NCBI GenBank assembly: GCA_025060325.1
Contig: JANXBW010000002.1
Location: forward strand, 62,001-126,000
DNA from: Thermoguttaceae bacterium
GTDB lineage: Bacteria; Planctomycetota; Planctomycetia; Pirellulales; Thermoguttaceae
DNA length: 64,000 bases
Reading direction: 5' to 3'
The notes beneath the pieces were generated by a model, which had not been told where the DNA came from, ran no database searches, and worked only from the letters and a program-made list of their open reading frames with translations. This document shows positions 8,399 through 17,611 of the stretch, piece by piece. The position numbers and the translations under genes are program-made. Each line of letters starts with the position of its first letter. The first letter of the stretch is position 1.

Positions 8399-10081
8399 CT
8401 ATGGTCCGTCTTCGAGGGGAACTTCGTTTCCGTCGGTGTCGAAACACCTAATCTCAAGGTGCTCCGGGGGAGCTCCGGGGACGGCACAAATTTCGATCGT
8501 TCGCTGCCCGTCTTCTTCGATCTCCAGGATCTTCCGGCGCTTCTTGTTATTTAGGAAGTCTGCCACCTCTGGGGCTACCGCCACCTGAATGTGCCTGACT
8601 TCCGGATGTAGTGCTGCAATCGGCAAGAGGGCGCGGATGACCTCGATGGCCATGGTCTCTGTGGTCTTAACTACCCCGGTGCCAGCGCAGGTGGGACAAG
8701 TGCAATACATGAAGGACCGCAGGCTTGGCCGCATCCGCTGCCTGGTCATCTCGATAAGGCCAAAGGGACTAGTCCTTAAGATCTTAATTCGAGCCCGGTC
8801 GCGCTTAAGCGCCTCCCGCAAAGCCCTTTCCACCGCCCGGCGGTGCTTCTCTTTGCGCATGTCAATGAAGTCATTGACGATCACGCCCCCCAGGTCGCGC
8901 AGCCGGATTTGCCGGGCGATTTCTTTGGCGGCGATAAGGTTCAGTCGATAAGCGTTTTCCTCTGCCGAATCGTCAACACGAAAACTTCCGCTATTGACAT
9001 CGATCGCCACCAATGCCTCGGTTTGATCGATGACAATTGAGCCACCCTCCTTCAACGGCACCACGCGCTGATGAATTTTGGCAATTTCTTTCTCTAAGCC
9101 ATACTTATGAAATAGCGGCTCCTTATCCGTATAGAGCTTGAGCCGGCTAACAAACCGAGGCATGACGAGTTGCAGAAATTCGCGGGCTCGCTCGAAAGCG
9201 TGAGGCTCATCGATGTATATGACGTCAATTTCGCTTGTGAAGATATCGCGGATCGTTCGAATGATAAGATCACTTTCTTCGTAAATCGGACATGGGGCAG
9301 GCACCTTCTTGATTCGGCGATAGATCACCTTCCATAGCCGGAGGAGATAGGCCAAATCTCGAGCCAGTTCTTTCTTAGTTCGATCGGCACCTGCGGTCCG
9401 CACGATAAAGCCCAGGCCTTTTGGCGGTCTTAACTCGTTCATCAGCTGACGCAACCGCCGCCGAGCTTGTTCGTCATCAATCTTTCGGGAGACCCCAACT
9501 CGGCCGAGGGGTGGCATCAACACCAGATACCGGCCTGGGATGCTGATATACGTAGACAGGGTCGGCCCTTTGTTACCGACCCCCTCTTTTATCACCTGAA
9601 CAATGACCTGATCGCCACGACGGAAAATATCTTGAATTGGCGGCTTGAACCGGGGTCGACCGCTACTTCGATACACCCGTTCACTAGTCGCAGCCGGACC
9701 ATTATCGTCTGCCCAATCCGGAAGTAAGTCCGCGGGAATCTCCCCCGCCGTGCTTTCCGGATTGTCTCCCGAGCTAAGCTCGCTAGCTTCGGCATGACTG
9801 CGGGGAGAAGCTAAAAGCTGATGTGGATCGATTCCTGCCTGGCGGAAATACTGCGGTTCGACATCGCTTATGTGGAGAAAGCCATTTCGGCCAATGCCAA
9901 AATCAACAAATGCCGCCTGGATACTCGGCTCAAGATTGACCACAATCCCCTTGTAGATATTTCCGACACAGGTCTCTTGGCCAGTCCGCTCGATGTAAAG
10001 CTCCTCGAGAACACCGTCTTGAACAACGGCGATTCGGCACTCTTCCTGTTCGCGGACGTTAATTAACATTTCCTGTTTCAT
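8399..10081 (-). CDS. rng: ribonuclease E/G family endoribonuclease
   Basis: Single-strand endoribonuclease for rRNA and mRNA processing. The N-terminal S1 RNA-binding domain (GNIYKGIVVNLEPSIQAAFV, FLHISDVEP) is interrupted by a low-complexity acidic insertion of about 50 residues around positions 95-150. The catalytic DNase I-like region has its metal-binding aspartates in LVAIDVNSGSF and IVNDFIDMR. The zinc-link motif CPTCAGTG follows near residue 460. At 560 residues it resembles RNase G and lacks the long RNase E scaffold tail. The frame is open to 10141, but the ATG at 10081 (MKQEMLINVREQEECRIAVV) matches the family start. The DUF2344 gene lies 110 bp upstream on the same strand, a common pairing. 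Confidence 0.93.
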   Translation of the reverse strand: MKQEMLINVREQEECRIAVVQDGVLEELYIERTGQETCVGNIYKGIVVNLEPSIQAAFVDFGIGRNGFLHISDVEPQYFRQAGIDPHQLLASPRSHAEASELSSGDNPESTAGEIPADLLPDWADDNGPAATSERVYRSSGRPRFKPPIQDIFRRGDQVIVQVIKEGVGNKGPTLSTYISIPGRYLVLMPPLGRVGVSRKIDDEQARRRLRQLMNELRPPKGLGFIVRTAGADRTKKELARDLAYLLRLWKVIYRRIKKVPAPCPIYEESDLIIRTIRDIFTSEIDVIYIDEPHAFERAREFLQLVMPRFVSRLKLYTDKEPLFHKYGLEKEIAKIHQRVVPLKEGGSIVIDQTEALVAIDVNSGSFRVDDSAEENAYRLNLIAAKEIARQIRLRDLGGVIVNDFIDMRKEKHRRAVERALREALKRDRARIKILRTSPFGLIEMTRQRMRPSLRSFMYCTCPTCAGTGVVKTTETMAIEVIRALLPIAALHPEVRHIQVAVAPEVADFLNNKKRRKILEIEEDGQRTIEICAVPGAPPEHLEIRCFDTDGNEVPLEDGP

Positions 10082-10191
10082 CGGTCTCGCCTTCCGCCAG
10101 GTAAAACTTCGGCGAGGACCGCATTCGCAGGAAGTCAACACGGGTTACCACGGGATTGGCGGCGTGGGCGACGCTTTCCCCACTTCCCTTT

Positions 10192-10938
10192 TTATCCTGG
10201 CCCTTCCCCGCTGGCCGGTGCTTTCTCCTCGTCGGCTAAGAGCACGTTTGCGCGAACGATGAGCCCGCCATCTTTTTCGTAATCGCTCAGACCTAAGGAA
10301 GTGAGGACCTCCCGAATCGTCGGCCCGCCCAGCTCGCTCGGCCGAAGCGTCACACACAGGCCATATTCGTCAACGAAAATATCGTACACATGCTGCTTCA
10401 GGTCCAAAAACTGACTTTTCGGACCATGCTGAACGGGCCAACCGCTCGATAATTCATACTGCCTGAGCCAGCTCGTCACCCTGTCCCCGATCTCTGGTTC
10501 AAGGGTGCAACGATATACACAACTTTTGAGCTGAGGTTTTGGGGCGGATGGCGGAAGTTGGTAACCCTCGACAAACTCTAAGCCCTCTACCGAGTTGCTA
10601 TTTAGTGCTGCCAGAAGCCCCGCCGGATCGATACTTTCGGCTACCACGATCTCGGCTACTTCATTCCACCCCTCAATCCCCAGAGGAAGTGCGGAGGGAA
10701 AGGTCATCCTCGGTTTAGGGTGGTAACCTTCGGAGAACACCAACTTCACGCCTGTTCGGCGGAAGACCCGCTCAATCGCTCGCACTAGGTCGCGATGCCC
10801 AATCCAGCGGAGATCGCCGATCTTCCTAAAGCGAATGCGGACCCGTTGTCTTTGCTGCTCCTTTTGCCCGAAAGATGATTGCTTGACCGATGGTGCTCCC
10901 GTTGCCCGCATTGAGGAAGGGTTCCCACGGTCCGCCAT
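10192..10938 (-). CDS. DUF2344 (TIGR03936) radical-SAM-linked protein
   Basis: A 248-residue member of the DUF2344 family, seen in RIRFRKIGDLRWIGHRDLVR and then FSEGYHPKPRMTFPSALPLG, the family signature. In many bacteria this domain is encoded next to, or fused with, a B12-type radical SAM protein (TIGR03960) and lies close to rng and ribosomal protein genes. Here only rng follows, and no radical SAM partner is in the window. The first 30 residues are poorly conserved, so an internal start is possible, although AAGGTG lies ahead of the chosen ATG. Molecular function is not established for the family. Confidence 0.85.
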   Translation of the reverse strand: MADRGNPSSMRATGAPSVKQSSFGQKEQQRQRVRIRFRKIGDLRWIGHRDLVRAIERVFRRTGVKLVFSEGYHPKPRMTFPSALPLGIEGWNEVAEIVVAESIDPAGLLAALNSNSVEGLEFVEGYQLPPSAPKPQLKSCVYRCTLEPEIGDRVTSWLRQYELSSGWPVQHGPKSQFLDLKQHVYDIFVDEYGLCVTLRPSELGGPTIREVLTSLGLSDYEKDGGLIVRANVLLADEEKAPASGEGPG

Positions 10939-11367
10939 CGGTCAACACCTTGTCTTATCCCAGACAATGTACGCTTTTCGACCTACATCCTTGCCGGGCG
11001 ACACCACCAGCCCGCATGATTCCCCCTTGCCCGCGCCCCTAATAAAGGCACACGCTTATGCTTAAACACACACCCCAAACTAATCAAGGCTTCGAGTGTC
11101 GTAGGGGTGCTTTAAACGGAAAACTTGCTAATGTTGAAACCTAGCGTTCCCGCCAGGCGCTGCCGCCGCGCAGCGGCGGGCTCCAACGCACCTTGGTGCG
11201 GATTCAAGGGATTTCAGCCAATTAAGGTTGCATGAGCTCCTTGCTCAGGAACATCCCCTCCTTGACGCCCTACCTGCCTTGGGTCGGGAGAGAAATCGTT
11301 CTTCGGATTGATCACCTAAATGATGTAAACAGCCAGACGCAGCCGTCCTGCGGCACCGCGGCCGTGC
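10939..11367. other. spacer between ptsI end and the DUF2344 start, holds a GC-rich hairpin
   Basis: No gene seen in this 430-bp spacer. It should contain the ptsI terminator and the promoter of the DUF2344-rng pair; the only clear structure is the inverted repeat at 11163-11179. Confidence 0.5.
11144..11189 (-). terminator. GC-rich inverted repeat, possible ptsI terminator
   Basis: A perfect 7-bp stem CCGCCGC (11163-11169) and GCGGCGG (11173-11179) closes a 3-nt loop. It is flanked by a second matching pair, GCGTT (11144-11148) and AACGC (11185-11189), so a two-part stem can form. It lies about 180 bp beyond the ptsI stop in the direction of transcription. There is no T-run, so intrinsic termination is uncertain. 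Confidence 0.35.
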
Positions 11368-13137
11368 CTAGCTTGCCACCTCCGATTCTTCGAGGTCCCG
11401 ATCCGGCAAAACTTTGGCCAGCTCGCCCCGGAGGTACATGTCAATGCTCTGTGCTGTTTCCAGCGTCATTGCGCGCCGGGCAACTTCCTCGCACTGGGGA
11501 ACACTGACAGAACAAATGATCTTCTTTATTTCCGGGATCGCAAGAGGCGGAACGCTAAATTGCCGCAGTCCCAACCCGATCAAAAGCATGGTGTACAACG
11601 GGTTGGCGCTCATTTGTCCACAAAGGCCCACTGGCTTGCCGGCCCGGTTCGCTGCCTGAATGGTTGCTGCAATTAACCGCAGCACCGCCGGATCGCTAGC
11701 ATTGTACAAAGAAACCACATCCCGATTGCTGCGGTCAACTGCCAGCGTGTACTGAATTAAGTCATTAGTACCTATGCTAATGAAGTCCGCCTCCTCCAGG
11801 AAATAGTCGATTAGCATCACAGTGGCCGGGACTTCCACCATCATGCCCACTGGCATGTGGCGATTAAAGGGGATACCCCGCTCTGCCAGATCCTCCATCA
11901 CATCCCGCAGGATCATCTTGGCATGCCGAAGCTCCGTCAACGTCGTCACCAAAGGAAACATCACGCGGATGTCCCCATAGGCACTCGCCCGGACAATAGC
12001 CCGCAACTGTCGACAGAACATCGGCACGTAACGGAGCGACAGCCGAATACTCCGCAGGCCCAGGAAAGGATTCTTCTCCTCCGAATTTCCTTCCCTCAAA
12101 TACGATAGTTTGTCTGCCCCTAGGTCAAAAGTGCGAATTATCACCGGCCGGCCGGCCATCTTTTCCGCCAATAAGCGGTACACTTCAAAGTGCTGTTCCT
12201 CATCCGGCTCGGTGTCGCGGCTTAAATAGAGAAACTCTGTACGATACAGCCCGATGCCGTCGGCCCCTTCCCGGAGGCAGTGATCGACCTCGTGGGGAAA
12301 CTCGATATTACCCATTACAAAAATGCGCGTGCCGTCGAGCGTCAACGCTTCCCGGCACCGCAGACCACGTAAACGAATAGCGCGATGGCGGAAACGCTCC
12401 GCCAGCGAGCGGAAATGCCCCAAGGTCGAGTCGTCCGGACGAATAATCACTTCGCCCCGGGTGCCGTCAATAATGACCGTATCCCCTGGCGAAACACGGT
12501 CGAGGAATCGCCCTGCACCAACAACCGCGGGGATTTCCAAAGCCTCGGCAACAATGGCTGTATGACTACTCGGTCCGCCAATCTCCGTGACAAACCCCAA
12601 AACGTAACGGGTGTCCAAATTGGCTGTTTCGCTCGGGGTGAGATTGTGAGCAAGAATGAGAACAGGCTTCTTCAGTTGAAGGGGCCGACGCGGATCGCGA
12701 CCCACCAGCCGGCTTAAGAGGCGATGCTCCAGGTCAGCGATATCGTGGGCCCGCTCGGCAAGCAAGCTGCTTTTAAGCTGCTTGAAAAGCTCTATGTACC
12801 GACCAAAAACAACGCTAACGGCATACTCAGCAGAGTGACGCTCCCGGCGAATGCACGACTCGAGCTCTTCCAAGAGCTTCGCATCTTCGAGCATTTGCCG
12901 ATGCGCCTCGAAGATCGCTGCATACCGATCCCCCAATTGCCGCGCCACCTCATCCCGATCGTGCGCTATCTCCTCCGACAGAGAGGAAATTGCTTCCCGT
13001 AACCGGCGCCATTCCCGTTCAACGGCTTCTGCGTCTACATAAGATCGGGGGATATGAACCCCGCCGGTATCCAGGATGAGCGCCTCTCCGATGGCAACTC
13101 CCGGGGAAACTCCAATTCCTGTTAACTTAATCGTCAT
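11368..13137 (-). CDS. ptsI: phosphoenolpyruvate-protein phosphotransferase (PTS enzyme I)
   Basis: Cytoplasmic enzyme I, which takes phosphate from PEP and passes it to HPr. The 589-residue protein has the swivelling phosphohistidine domain with GGPSSHTAIVAEAL (His192), the PEP-binding TIM barrel (GIGLYRTEFLYLSRDTEPDE, VMFPLVTTLTELRHAK, SIGTNDLIQYTLAVDRSN) and the catalytic cysteine in GLCGQMSANP. The frame extends to 13167, but MTIKLTGIGVSPGVAIGEAL at 13137 is the usual family start. HPr and a IIA protein lie upstream on the same strand, and no sugar-specific membrane permease (IIBC) is in the window. This fits a regulatory phosphorelay rather than sugar uptake. Confidence 0.95.
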   Translation of the reverse strand: MTIKLTGIGVSPGVAIGEALILDTGGVHIPRSYVDAEAVEREWRRLREAISSLSEEIAHDRDEVARQLGDRYAAIFEAHRQMLEDAKLLEELESCIRRERHSAEYAVSVVFGRYIELFKQLKSSLLAERAHDIADLEHRLLSRLVGRDPRRPLQLKKPVLILAHNLTPSETANLDTRYVLGFVTEIGGPSSHTAIVAEALEIPAVVGAGRFLDRVSPGDTVIIDGTRGEVIIRPDDSTLGHFRSLAERFRHRAIRLRGLRCREALTLDGTRIFVMGNIEFPHEVDHCLREGADGIGLYRTEFLYLSRDTEPDEEQHFEVYRLLAEKMAGRPVIIRTFDLGADKLSYLREGNSEEKNPFLGLRSIRLSLRYVPMFCRQLRAIVRASAYGDIRVMFPLVTTLTELRHAKMILRDVMEDLAERGIPFNRHMPVGMMVEVPATVMLIDYFLEEADFISIGTNDLIQYTLAVDRSNRDVVSLYNASDPAVLRLIAATIQAANRAGKPVGLCGQMSANPLYTMLLIGLGLRQFSVPPLAIPEIKKIICSVSVPQCEEVARRAMTLETAQSIDMYLRGELAKVLPDRDLEESEVAS

Positions 13138-13331
13138 CGTGCCATTCTGCAGGCAAGCCCTGCTCAATTACGACCACAAAATTGGTTAGGGTCCTCAGGG
13201 CGAAAATAACCTCGTTTCACCTGCTTCTGCCAAAACCAACTGACCAACTTGGTCAACAAGGTGCGGCAGCAGGTTGCCAAATTACACCACCGGTAACATC
13301 CGCCCCCGGACTAATGTCCGATTCCGCCCTG

Positions 13332-13649
13332 TTAGCCCGAGTTTTCGCCCAGGCAAATGGGCGGGACCGGTTCACACTCGTTCTCGATAAATCGAACTAC
13401 CGCGTCGGCGGCTAGTTCTGCCTCCGGACCTTTAGCCTCCACAGTGAGCTCTTCCCCTTCCATCACGGCCAAGGTCAAGATCTCCAAGACGTTTGCTCCG
13501 TTAGCGCTTTGTTCCCCTTTATGCAGAATGACCTCGGCATTGCGCTGCCTAACGAGGGTAGCGATGGCGGCCGCCGACCGCATGTGCAACCCGTCCGGCG
13601 CGCGGACACGAACTTTTCGAACAACCGAGGCTTCTGCCACTTTCTTCAA
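13332..13649 (-). CDS. ptsH: phosphocarrier protein HPr
   Basis: A 105-residue HPr with an N-terminal extension of about ten residues. The phosphorylation site His22 lies in APDGLHMRSAAAIA, matching His15 of classical HPr. At the position of regulatory Ser46, counting from the histidine, there is Asn53 in NGANVLEILTLAV. HPr kinase could therefore not phosphorylate this site in the usual way. It receives phosphate from the enzyme I encoded 195 bp downstream and probably passes it to the IIA protein encoded just upstream. Confidence 0.9.
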   Translation of the reverse strand: MKKVAEASVVRKVRVRAPDGLHMRSAAAIATLVRQRNAEVILHKGEQSANGANVLEILTLAVMEGEELTVEAKGPEAELAADAVVRFIENECEPVPPICLGENSG

Positions 13650-13898
13650 ATCCTACTAAAAATCCCATTAACCCAACCGGAGCTTTACCGGGGACACTCC
13701 CTAGCTAGTAAACAGCCGTTTCCTTCTCGATTCGATACAACCAAGTTTCCCGATTCAGCAAGGGCCAAAGCTTCCCGCCCCAAAACTAAACCCTCCAGCC
13801 CGCACTCCCTGGAGCAAACGGCAAGAGGCTAAAAAGCCGAGCGAAAAAGGCCTCGCCACGCCTCTTCCTTATGGTCCACCGCGCAGGAGGCATCTCCG

Positions 13899-14387
13899 TT
13901 ACGACCGAGCTCGGACCCGTGGCTGGCCGTTGTCAGCCTCTTGAAGTAGCTGTTGAACCTCCTCGGGCGTCTGCGCTTGCTTGAGTACGCGAGTAAACGT
14001 CTCGTCGCGCAACTGCCGAGCGATATGCTCCAGCGCCCGAAGATGGTCTCCCGGTCGATCCGGCGGGGACACCAGTAAAAAGAAAAGATGAACTCGCTCC
14101 CCGTCTAGACTGTTGAAGTCAACACCTGTGCGGCTGATTGCCACCATCCCTACGACCCGCTGGACGCCAGGATGCTTCGTATGGGGAACGGCAATTCCTC
14201 GCCAGATGCCGGTGCTCCCCAGTTCCTCGCGTCTTAAAATCGCTTTCACAATCCCCTCGAAGTTTTCGTGCGAGACCACCCCGGCATCCACAAGAGCTTT
14301 GACCATCTCCCGGATGGCCGCTTCCTTTTCCTCTGCTTGCAGATTTGTTCGAATGGCACCCGGAACAATAAACTCGGAAAATCTCAT
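13899..14387 (-). CDS. ptsN: PTS IIA component, PtsN/fructose type
   Basis: A 162-residue PTS EIIA type 2 domain. The phosphoacceptor histidine lies in GIAVPHTKHPGV near residue 69, and HLFFLLVSPPDRPGDHLRAL is the typical later segment. The start at 14387 is chosen because GGGAGAG lies eight bases ahead; the frame itself opens at a TTG two codons earlier. It sits between hpf and ptsH, an arrangement resembling nitrogen-PTS loci. It probably acts as a regulatory phosphoprotein, since no IIB or IIC is present. Targets cannot be read from the sequence. Confidence 0.88.
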   Translation of the reverse strand: MRFSEFIVPGAIRTNLQAEEKEAAIREMVKALVDAGVVSHENFEGIVKAILRREELGSTGIWRGIAVPHTKHPGVQRVVGMVAISRTGVDFNSLDGERVHLFFLLVSPPDRPGDHLRALEHIARQLRDETFTRVLKQAQTPEEVQQLLQEADNGQPRVRARS

Positions 14388-14733
14388 CGACAAACTCTCC
14401 CATCCACTAAATCAAGCCGCTCCGGGGCACCAACTACTTGCCAACGATCTTCCGCCCGTCGAGGGAAGCTCGGCTTCGTTCCAAAGCAATCCCCGAAGCC
14501 GCAGTCTAAAAACTCCCGTCAATCGAGCACCCAGACGTCAACCGCCCGGCCAATAAGCTGCGGTTCCCTTTGGCCCCACTTCCCAAAGAAGATACCAGAT
14601 GTCCTACGGACGTCGCCCAAACGGTGAGAGCGGACGATTCGTCCACCCACCACATCCTGCAGCCAGTCTCTCAAGCCAGCCCCGGCGCGAATTTCTAGGT
14701 CGGCCCCCTTGCGGTTTGACTTCGGCAGCCTTT
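14388..14733. other. spacer between hpf and the IIA gene, nothing recognised
   Basis: About 345 bp with only overlapping short frames of biased composition; no hairpin or promoter stood out. Confidence 0.4.
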
Positions 14734-15120
14734 TTAGCCTGCCGGTAAGCTCGAACCCCCTGGGTTCTCCCCCGTAGGCAGCGGCGGTAATTCCGGGTAT
14801 TCTCCGCGGCGCAACTCCGGATTGCGGTGGCGCTCCTGAACTCGCTCCTTGTACCGGCGCAGCTGGCTCTCGAGCTTCTCCATGACGACATCCAAAGCCG
14901 CAAACAGCTCGCCGGCCTGATAGCTAGCCCGGAAATCGTGTCGATGCTCGGCTGAGACCATCACGTCAACACTCGGGGCATCACGATGGTCTAAGTCGAC
15001 GGTCACCTCGATGGCCATCACGCGATCAAAGATACGCGTGAGCTTCTCGACCTTTTCCCGAATACGTTCCTGCGTCTCCGGGCTAAGCGAACCGTGTCGA
15101 GCGGAGATTTTGATCAGCAC
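14734..15120 (-). CDS. hpf: ribosome hibernation promoting factor (short HPF/RaiA)
   Basis: A 128-residue HPF/RaiA protein that binds the 30S decoding region and silences ribosomes in stationary phase. The family fold is seen in LIKISARHGSLSPETQERIR, VEKLTRIFDRVMAIEVTVDL and VDVMVSAEHRHDFRASYQAG, with a helix rich in Arg/Lys (LESQLRRYKERVQERHR). It lacks the C-terminal dimerisation domain of long HPF and ends in a Pro/Gly-rich tail. GTG start at 15120 with AAGGAGGA seven bases upstream. First gene of the hpf-IIA-HPr-EI run. Confidence 0.92.
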   Translation of the reverse strand: MLIKISARHGSLSPETQERIREKVEKLTRIFDRVMAIEVTVDLDHRDAPSVDVMVSAEHRHDFRASYQAGELFAALDVVMEKLESQLRRYKERVQERHRNPELRRGEYPELPPLPTGENPGGSSLPAG

Positions 15121-16874
15121 TCGCGTCCTCCTTGGCCATCGACACCTTACATTAACAGTTATTACTGGACGCCGCTTGAATCAGACCCCTACCGGGCCCC
15201 GGCGAAGCTCGAAAGATCCGCCGGCCGATTTTATTCCGTCCCGACAATTGCCGCCGCACGTGACGGACTACCTTCCAATTGTTCCCGCCACCACCCCACT
15301 TTTTTGTGGGCTGCCCCAGGCCCATGCAAACATGAGCCGCCCAACAAAAGCTGGACCAAATTCCGACTATATGGCCTATGGTTGGGGTAGTTAGTCTTTC
15401 CTGAGCTATGCTGGGCTTCTAATCAAATCTCCACCGAAAAAACCGAACTCGCAACCAGCTCACCGGCCGGAGGAAACGTCCTGTGTTCGCCTAAAAGCTT
15501 GTCCCCCTCGAAGAGGTATGCCTCTTCAACGGAGCCGATTGGACCCCGGTTCCTCACGAAAAATGCGCACATCAACAACGAGTCAATCGGCACCGATAAA
15601 AATCTCCCCTGTCCCCCAACCAAAAATCTTGCGTAGATTTCCTCCAATTGTAGCGTGCCTTGCCAGATTTTGCATGCCTGAAACAAGACAAAGACCACTT
15701 AGTTGATTGAGAAAATCACGATAATGACGAACCGTTCCTGAACGTGACCCCAGCATCCGAAATCCGACTCCGCGCAAATCAACCCTCGGTACTCCTCCCC
15801 CGGATGGCCTTAAAGACGCCCCTGCATCGCTACCGCTCAACCCCTTAGCCTCCCAACAGAGGCCCATGCCGCCGCACTCGGTTGCCCACAGCCCCCGAGT
15901 CCGCAAAAAACCTTGCGGCTTGACTGCCCGGAGCATCCAAGTTCCTTTAGAGCAGGCGCGTATACCCTCAGCAGGGGGCTTTGCCCTACCGGACGTAACT
16001 GCGGTGCCGCTCGCAAAAGTTAACCGCAAATCGGCCTTTTCTCCGCAGCCCAGCTCCAGAAGCCGGGTAGCAGTTAGGATCGGCCGGTTGCAAACTCCAT
16101 ATGCGAGTTTCCGTTTTGCAACCCCAAAGGGGATAAATGGTGCTTGAGCGCCCGAAGTCCACTTCTTTTTCGAGCCGGACTTCAGGGACAAGCCCACAAA
16201 CCCCTGAGGGCTTACGTTTTGATTGTTAATTAAGATGACGTGAATGGTATAAATCGGGTTGGTGCGAACAGTCAAGGAAAGGATCAAAAACTACTGGGCC
16301 TTATTTTTGGCCGTGTAGACCCCGGCGGCTCAAAGCAGTCTTTCTCCGTGGGCCGTACCTTCGATGTGGCGTCCGTGTCTTCAAGTCCGTGTTCTGAAGG
16401 TGGACAACTCGCTTGACGCCCAATTAAGCCAACTGGGACATCGGGTTTCAGACATGAAAAGGCCCCGGGAGGAATTCCTTCATGGTTCTAAACAGCGGTT
16501 GCGGGGGAATTCGCCGACTAAAGGCCGAGACGCTGGTGCAGTCACCAAGCCTTTGCCGCCCGACATTCCATGCACATGGGAACCAACAAACTTTGCATGA
16601 ACATCCGCGGCCTTGCTTACCCCCAAAATCTCGGGAATATCCCGCCACGTCGGCTGGCCAAAACTCACTCATCCCGGACTTGCCAGGTACCTTAAGGCGC
16701 ACATTTGCCTCGGGGACTCTTTCGGCTGCAGCTTAAGCCTCTCGGAACCGTCGTCCTGGCCGGGCTGCGCACTGTAAACCGGCCTTTCTTCCCCATTGGC
16801 CTCAGGACACCAAGACCGACAAGAAAATAGCCAACAGCAAGATCACCCGGGGAGAAGATGGACACCCTCAAAGC
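15121..16874. other. long spacer, possible gene remnants only
   Basis: About 1.75 kb without a convincing gene. A minus-strand frame at 15423-15698 (GTG start, 91 codons; contains SLLMCAFFVRNRGPIGSVEE and EAYLFEGDKLLGEH) looks partly protein-like and may be a remnant or a small gene. A longer minus-strand frame at 15583-16287 has shadow-like composition. Nothing recognised elsewhere. Confidence 0.35.
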
Positions 16875-17480
16875 TCACTGGGGGACCGTTCGCCGCTTTG
16901 CGGCCTTTACCAAATAGACGATGGCCATGACGCCGAGGATATACCCCGCCCCACCCAAGATGTCCTGAATCCGTGTCCGATTGTTTTGGCGCTCAAGCGC
17001 GGCGCGGAGATGAGCTAACTCGGATTTGACTGCACGCAACTCGCCAAGCACCTCCTTTAGCCCCGATGGAGCGGTCTCACCGGCTTGCGCATCACTTGCA
17101 GGATTAGTCCCTAGAGACTCTTTCAACAACTGGCCTTGCTTGTCCCCCTCACCGGTGTCAATTTGCTGCTCCGCCATATGGCCAAAGCCAGCGTCAACAA
17201 GAACCGTATATTTGCCAGGCCTTGGCACCGGCAAAGAGAATTCGCCTTCCTCGTTAGTCGGCACCACTGCCAGCGGGTTTCGAGTTTCGTCCAGAAGCTT
17301 AACTTGCCCACCGCGAAGGGGACTACCATCCTGAAAGTAGGCTTGCCCCCGAATTTGGCCACCTTCCTGAAAAACAAATACATGCAAGCGATGAGCGTAA
17401 GCGATGCGGGGTAATAACATCGACACCGCCAAAGCACACGTGAACCAAAAGACACTTTGCCCAAAAACTGTCAGCTTCAT
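16875..17480 (-). CDS. membrane-anchored accessory protein of nickel/cobalt ECF transporter (NikL-like)
   Basis: A 201-residue exported protein. It has an N-terminal signal helix, then a carboxypeptidase-regulatory-like beta domain (GQAYFQDGSPLRGGQVKLLD, PVPRPGKYTVLVDAGFGHMA), a helical linker (ELRAVKSELAHLRAALERQN), and a C-terminal membrane helix (YILGVMAIVYLVKAAKRR). This layout matches the periplasmic NikL-type components encoded with NikM nickel transporters. It lies downstream of nikM and the DUF4198 gene on the same strand. ATG at 17480 chosen, with GGGGA upstream. The NikL assignment is by architecture and context only. Confidence 0.65.
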   Translation of the reverse strand: MKLTVFGQSVFWFTCALAVSMLLPRIAYAHRLHVFVFQEGGQIRGQAYFQDGSPLRGGQVKLLDETRNPLAVVPTNEEGEFSLPVPRPGKYTVLVDAGFGHMAEQQIDTGEGDKQGQLLKESLGTNPASDAQAGETAPSGLKEVLGELRAVKSELAHLRAALERQNNRTRIQDILGGAGYILGVMAIVYLVKAAKRRTVPQ

Positions 17481-17611
17481 TTTCCCCAATGTGCCATAGT
17501 TACCCTGATAGCGAACTGGTGCCCCCCTTCGGCCGAGTTTGCCATTAGGCTTTTAAGTGATCGATTGTCAACAAGCCAACAAGCGTACTTTGCTTTCTTG
17601 TTGTGGACGGG

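Noticed and set aside
15583-16287. Minus-strand open frame of 234 codons
   Set aside because: No start signal, Gly/Arg/Ser-biased composition, no recognisable motif; overlaps a more protein-like shorter frame.
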